From the NCBI GenBank assembly GCA_027257055.1, contig JAPVLO010000001.1:14655501-14719500 (forward strand): DNA of 64,000 nucleotides, in the 5' to 3' direction. Shown piece after piece: positions 59,316-64,000 of this stretch (its first letter is position 1; every line of letters starts with the position of its first letter). The notes beneath the pieces were generated by a model. It searched no databases, was not told the DNA's origin, and saw only the letters and a list, made by a program, of their open reading frames with translations. A program made the translations under genes and the position numbers. The stretch comes from Cephalopachus bancanus (taxonomy: Eukaryota > Chordata > Mammalia > Primates > Tarsiidae).

Positions 59316-59598
59316 CCGGGTTCGGTGGCTCAGCCTGTAATCCCACGCCTTTGGGAAGCTGAGGTGAGTGGATTGCCTGAGCCCGCGGGTTCGAGACCCG
59401 CCTGGGCAGGAAGACCTCATCTCTACAATAAATCAAAAAATCAGCCGGGCGTGGTAGCGCATGCCTGTAATTCCGGCTACTCGGAAGGCTGAGGCGGAAG
59501 GATCGCCGGAGCCCAGCAGGTCGAGGTTGCGGTGGCCGGGAGTGGCCACTGCACTCCAGTCTGGGCGACAGAGTGAGACTCCGACTCCAAAAAAAAAA
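59316..59598 (+). mobile_element. Alu SINE, derived lemur-type, young
   Basis: Perfect 18-base duplication AAGAAGGACTTCTACAAG at 59298-59315 and 59599-59616. Perfect T-arm B-box at 59385-59401. Confidence 0.98.
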
Positions 59599-59616
59599 AA
59601 GAAGGACTTCTACAAG

Positions 59617-60189
59617 TCAACACGAGAAAGGCTAGCACATAGGCAAAAGATACTGACAGGCAATTTACCGGAAGGAAACAGAAGATGTCCAACAAGCAAG
59701 AAGCTCAGTAATCGGTAGTTTCTCTGCCCTGCTGAACGGAGCGGTCCCATCCGCAGGCAAGTCAGCTGTGACCACTGAGCCCGTCCTCTTAGAACAAGGG
59801 CCGTGCTCCTCCCCACACACTCCCCAGCCACCACCCATCTCTCTGCTTGCCTTCGTAGATCCGTGGCAGCCATTGCCTCCCAGGCCCCCTCAGCCCCTTC
59901 TAGGTGGAAGCCACTGCCCAGCCCTCCCAGGGACAGCTCAGGTCCAATGCACCACAGACCCTCAAGTCTGCCAAACTCAATGATCCATTCTCGACTCTAA
60001 TCTTAGTTTCTCTCACGGGAGCCTGCCACAAGCGCCCACTTGGCTCTTTTTGAAACAGCCTGTTCTGGTGTCTGTGACACACAGCCTCTCTTGTGTGACC
60101 TCTAAACGTTCCAAGAGTCCGGAGCTGGGTCCTAGATCTGGGCTCTTCGCTGAATTTTCCTCCTAGACCGTGCCATGTATCCTCTGCCT
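59617..60189. other. No recognisable feature
   Basis: C-rich stretch between the Alu and the L2 fragment. It may be further L2 sequence too diverged to recognise. Confidence 0.45.
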
Positions 60190-61100
60190 TCACCTGCTAT
60201 TTATATGCTGATGATCCCTGAATTGATGTGCCCAGCCCTGACCGCTCCCGAGTCCCACACTCCTGCCTCCAGGGGCTTAGTTACTCTCTGCATTTGGATC
60301 TCTTAGCGGCATCTCTGCTCATGCTCCAGATGAAGTTCTTGAGTCACTCTCCCACACCTGTCACCCAGCCCACACATACATAGTGTTCTCCGGCTCTGTA
60401 AGCGACACCGCTGCCTGTCCCGTGGCTCCAGTCCAGCACCGGGTCAGCGCGCTCCTGACTCCCCATGCAACCGCCCGCAAGTCCCGATGGTGGCTCTGCC
60501 TCCAAATATATCTCGAGTCCACGTGCTGCTTTCTCCCCGCCTCCCCCCAGCCCCTACTCTCTCGCTCAAGCAAATGCACTAGTCCCTAGTCATTTCCTGT
60601 CTGCAGCCAGAAGATCTTAGTACCATGTAAATCTAATAATAGCGCCGCTTAAACCCAAGCCTTTTCATTGAACTTCACACAAAATCCCAGCGGGGCAGAG
60701 ACTTGGTGCCCTACCGGGCACCTGCCAGCCCCGCCTCCCTGCCTTTCCCCCTTCTCTGGCTCCCTCCTTCTTTCTCTCTCCCTCCCTCCCTACCTCCCTC
60801 ACGTGAGCTTCTGGTTTCCTGTTCCTGGAACCAGCTCCCATCTGCTGGGAATGCTCTCACCTAAGACGTACAACGGCCTCCTTGTGTTCCAGGCCTCACT
60901 CAAACCTCATCTCCGCAGGAAGGTTTTTTTCTGAGCACCAATTAGAGTCATTTTCTACCCGGCTTCACTTTCTTCCTAGCACCTGTCCCCGGAATGATCC
61001 CATTTCCTTCTGACTGTCCTGGCTGCTTCTTGAATGAAGGTCCCACCGGCCGGAGACACAGCCGCTTTTGCCTTTCTGCTAGGTTTATTTCACCAAGTTC
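60190..61100 (+). mobile_element. L2 LINE 3' fragment
   Basis: Plus-strand match to the L2 reverse-transcriptase tail and 3' end, recognised from the run CCTCCAAATATATCTCGAGTCC, GCAGCCAGAAGATCTTAGTACC, GGGAATGCTCTCACCTAAGA, CAGGCCTCACTCAAACCTCA and CAGGAAGG. Ancient and heavily diverged. Confidence 0.75.
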
Positions 61101-61319
61101 TTCTCTTCGAAGGCTCTTGGGGTTCCTACCTTTCACAGCCAATGCTCAAAACTTGTTAACTGAATGAGTTCATGGATAAGTTAAGGTAATGCTAAATTTA
61201 TAGTGGAGCAGTGTCTTTAGGGATCAGGTTACAAATTTAATAGTTTGTTGCTTGTGAAAACTTCCCTTTCAGTCTCTCTGAATTGCTCGTAAAGAACAGT
61301 ACAAGGGGACCCTCCAAAC

Positions 61320-61490
61320 CCCAGAAGTTATTTATAAGAAATTGTGTATTTATTCTCACATGTTTAAACTTCAGTCACCCTCAAACTACTCTCTGTTGGA
61401 TAAAATACACCCATGGAAATGCTTTTACCACTGCTCAGAACAGCTTTTGAACTTGTACAATTTGATGCCTTTTAGCGCTTCTGCCAGTTT
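61320..61490 (-). mobile_element. mariner-type DNA transposon, 3' fragment (copy 3)
   Basis: Reverse complement shows GAGCAGTGGTAAAAGCATTT, then ATCCAACAGAGAG, GAGGGTGACTGAAGTTTAAA and CATGTGAGAATAAATACACA, the same transposase end and 3' flank as copies 1 and 2. Dead by substitutions. Confidence 0.7.
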
Positions 61491-61927
61491 TTGATTGAGA
61501 TCCAGTGAACAGGGAGGGTGGGGCACGGAGGTCTTGCTGGTTTGGATCACAACTGCTGAACACTCATTGTGATGTGGGCAGGTGTGCTCGGAAATCAACC
61601 GTCATGAAACGGGCAAACACTCTGAAAGAATCTTAAAAAAAAAAATTCAGTGAAACCAAATGCAGCCTCTCACAACCCGGATGCTGGTCCGTGGATGCCA
61701 ATAAGTTCCTGGAACATTTACCTAGGGGGAGGCCTGTACTACAAGGGGTCTGCCCTCCAAAAGATAATTCTGGTTTTTGGGGGTCCTCCCTCGTTTATCA
61801 AGCCGTGTGGTCTAATATACTAGCCACTGACCACGTGTGACTTTGGAGCACTTTAAATGTGGCTACAGAAACTCCATTTTAAATTTTACTTTGATTTATT
61901 GAAATTTGAACTTAGAAACTGAAACCT

Positions 61928-62274
61928 GGCCAGACTCGGTGGCTCAGCCTGTCATCCCAGCACTTTGGGAGGCCGAGGCGAGAGAATTGCCTGAGCCCAC
62001 GGGTTCGAGACCAGCCTGGGAAACTTGGCAAGACTTCATCTCTACAATAAATCAAAAAAAGTAGCTGGGTGTGGTGGTGCGTGCCTGTAGTCCCAGTTAC
62101 TTGGAACACTGAGGCGGAAGGACCTTCTGAGTCCAGCAGGTTGAGGCTTCAGTGGCCATGAGCGTGCCCCTGCACTCCAGCCTGGGTGAGAGAGTGAGAC
62201 TCCGACTAAAAAAATAAAGTAAAATAAAATAAAAATAAATAAATAAAATAAAATGAAGAAAATACAAGCAAAAT
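61928..62274 (+). mobile_element. Alu SINE with long A-rich tail
   Basis: GGCCAGACTCGGTGGCTCAGC onward; tail of about 60 bases of (AAAAT)n/(AAAT)n type at 62208-62268. Confidence 0.95.
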
Positions 62275-62616
62275 GTTCGTGAGAGATGCAGGGGACCAAG
62301 CATGGCCCAGGAACTGCAGGGCTGGATCTCGCTTTGCTGTCTGGCTCCCCGAGCAGAGCAGCACCTCTGTGGTGAAAATCCTTTTCTCCCTGTCTTCCCT
62401 CTCTCTTTGCTATGCACACCCGACGTCACAGCCGCAGATTGCAGCTACGTGGCAGCACCTTTCAGTTTGACGTTGGATAACCTTTCCTCTGTGTACACTT
62501 CTCTCTCCCCATAAATAAATGTGGAAAACGATTCTCCCCTGAGATTTCCTGAATGGTATGATGTTGGGGACATTTGTTTTTTGAGCATAACTGCACTGTT
62601 TGACTTTATTTCCTTC

Positions 62617-62906
62617 CTTTTTTTTTTTTTTGAGTTGGAGTCTCACTCTGTCACCCAGACTGGAGTACAGTGGCCGCTCCCGGCCACCGCAGCCTCGACC
62701 TGCTGGGCTCTGGCGATCCTTCCGCCTCAGCCTTCCAAGTAGCCGGAATTACAGGCACGGGCTACCATGCCCGGTTGATTTTTTGATTTATTGTAGAGAT
62801 GAGGTCTCGCTGCCCAGGCGGGTCTCGCACCCACGGGCTCAGGCAATCCACTCACCTCAGCCTCCCAAAGGCACGGGATTACAGGCTGAGCCACCGAGCT
62901 CGTCTT
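62617..62906 (-). mobile_element. Alu SINE, derived lemur-type (first of a tandem pair)
   Basis: T-run, GAGTTGGAGTCTCACTCTGTC to GAGCCACCGAGCTCG. Confidence 0.95.
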
Positions 62907-62914
62907 ATTTTTAC

Positions 62915-63180
62915 TTTTTTTGAGTTGGAATCTCACTCTGTCACCCAGACTGGAGTGCAGTGGCCGCTCCCAGCCACCACAGCCTCGACCTGCTGGGCTC
63001 CGGCGATCCTTCCGCCTCAGCCTTCCGAGTAGCTTGAATACAGGGCGCACGCTACCACGCCTGGCTGATTTTGTGATTTATTGTAAAGGTGAGGTCTCGC
63101 CAAGTTGCCCAGGTGGGTCTTGAACCTTCGGGCTCAGGCAATCTATTCACCTCAGCCTCCCCAGTGCAGGATTACAGGCT
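62915..63180 (-). mobile_element. Alu SINE, derived lemur-type (second of a tandem pair)
   Basis: Starts TTTTTTTGAGTTGGAATCTC within about ten bases of the preceding Alu, same strand, and stops at GGATTACAGGCT, lacking the last left-arm bases. Confidence 0.93.
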
Positions 63181-63352
63181 ACTGTTTGACTTTAAAATGA
63201 GCTTTTTCTTTGGCAAAATGAATGGTTCTCTCGACAAAATGTAGACATTACAGAAATATATCAAGCAGAAGATGAGACTAACGTCCCCAGTAATCCCACC
63301 CCAGAGGTGGTTGTACGCAACTCCACACACATGTAAATAGAAATACAGGGTG

Positions 63353-63637
63353 GCTGGGCTTGGTGGCTCAGCCTGTAACCCCACGCCTTTGGGAGGCTGA
63401 GGTGAGTGAATTGCCTGAGCCCACGGGTTCGAGACCCGCCTGGGCAGGCGAGACCTCATCTCTACAATCAATCAAAAAATCAGCCGGGCGTGGTAGCGCA
63501 TGCCTATAATTCCGGCTACTTGGAAGGCTGAGGCGGGAGGATCGCCGGAGCCCAGCAGGGCGAGGATGCAGTGGCCGGGAGCGGCCACTGCACTCCAGTC
63601 TGGGCGACAGAGTGAGACTCCGACTCAAAAAAAAAAA
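63353..63637 (+). mobile_element. Alu SINE, derived lemur-type
   Basis: Perfect 14-base duplication AGAAATACAGGGTG at 63339-63352 and 63638-63651. Confidence 0.97.
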
Positions 63638-63922
63638 AGAAATACAGGGTGTGCGTCCCAAGCCCCCAAATCTGAAATCATCTCAAAAATTCAACATTTT
63701 GATTTGAAAGTGGATCATTTCCTGGGAACTGGAAAGATTTGTTTCTCTCTGTAGAGACCTTGGTTCCAGTCAGGGATGACATTCAACACATCGGACACCC
63801 CGCAAGTTTGGACCCTGGTTGGAACTAGCCTGGCCATGCAGAAGCAGGAGGTGAGTACTCACAGGAGCACCTTGACTTCAGATTTGCGATGCTCAACTGG
63901 CAAGTAAAACATACAAAGAAGC

Positions 63923-64000
63923 CGGGCTCGGTGGCTCAGCCTGTAATCCCGCACTTTGGGAGGCTGAGGTGAGTGGATTGCCTGAGCCCGCGGGTTCGAG
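63923..64000 (+). mobile_element. Alu SINE, cut by window end
   Basis: GCCGGGCTCGGTGGCTCAGC through GCCCGCGGGTTCGAG, at which point the window stops. Confidence 0.93.

Overview
This window is mammalian nuclear DNA, most likely from a strepsirrhine (lemur-like) primate. The evidence is one intact, intron-split vertebrate gene, ANKRD10, on the minus strand and about forty dimeric 7SL-derived Alu SINEs on both strands. Many Alus carry a derived consensus (start GCCGGGCTCGGTGGCTCAGC, linker CTCTACAATAAATCA, a GC hairpin in the right arm, end GACTCCAACTCAAAA). I do not recognise this from monkeys or apes and associate it with lemurs. I see none of the tRNA-derived monomeric SINEs expected in a galago or loris. 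The species call is inference; the primate call is firm.

Layout. Positions 1-15,670 are the 3' flank of ANKRD10: Alus, L1 pieces, two mariner C-terminal fragments and one hAT/Charlie transposase fossil, with no recognisable gene. ANKRD10 runs from its start codon at 51,127 down to its stop codon at 16,653. Six coding exons give 1,263 nt (420 codons plus stop), with every splice site GT-AG and every phase consistent; a poly(A) signal lies at 15,688-15,693. Its introns hold most of the Alus, an L1 3' end, a dead PPIA (cyclophilin A) retrocopy with target-site duplications, and several minisatellites. Between 33.8 and 42.0 kb I find no SINE. The first exon sits in a CpG island (about 50.4-51.95 kb) with eight copies of a GC-box motif upstream. 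Positions 52,000-64,000 are the upstream flank: an MLT1-like LTR, two possible LTRs, a full-length non-autonomous hAT element, an L2 fragment, a third mariner fragment and more Alus.

Biology. The only gene that looks functional is ANKRD10. It encodes ankyrin repeats (about residues 22-180), a bipartite nuclear localisation signal (about 212-228) and a low-complexity C-terminal half of unknown biochemical role. The rest is transposon record. I found no new enzyme system, operon, CRISPR array or tRNA gene. The most notable non-gene observations are structural: derived Alus whose Pol III B-box has become a perfect tRNA-like T-arm and whose right arm has gained a 10-bp hairpin, plus the SINE-free intronic block and the repeat arrays around the promoter.
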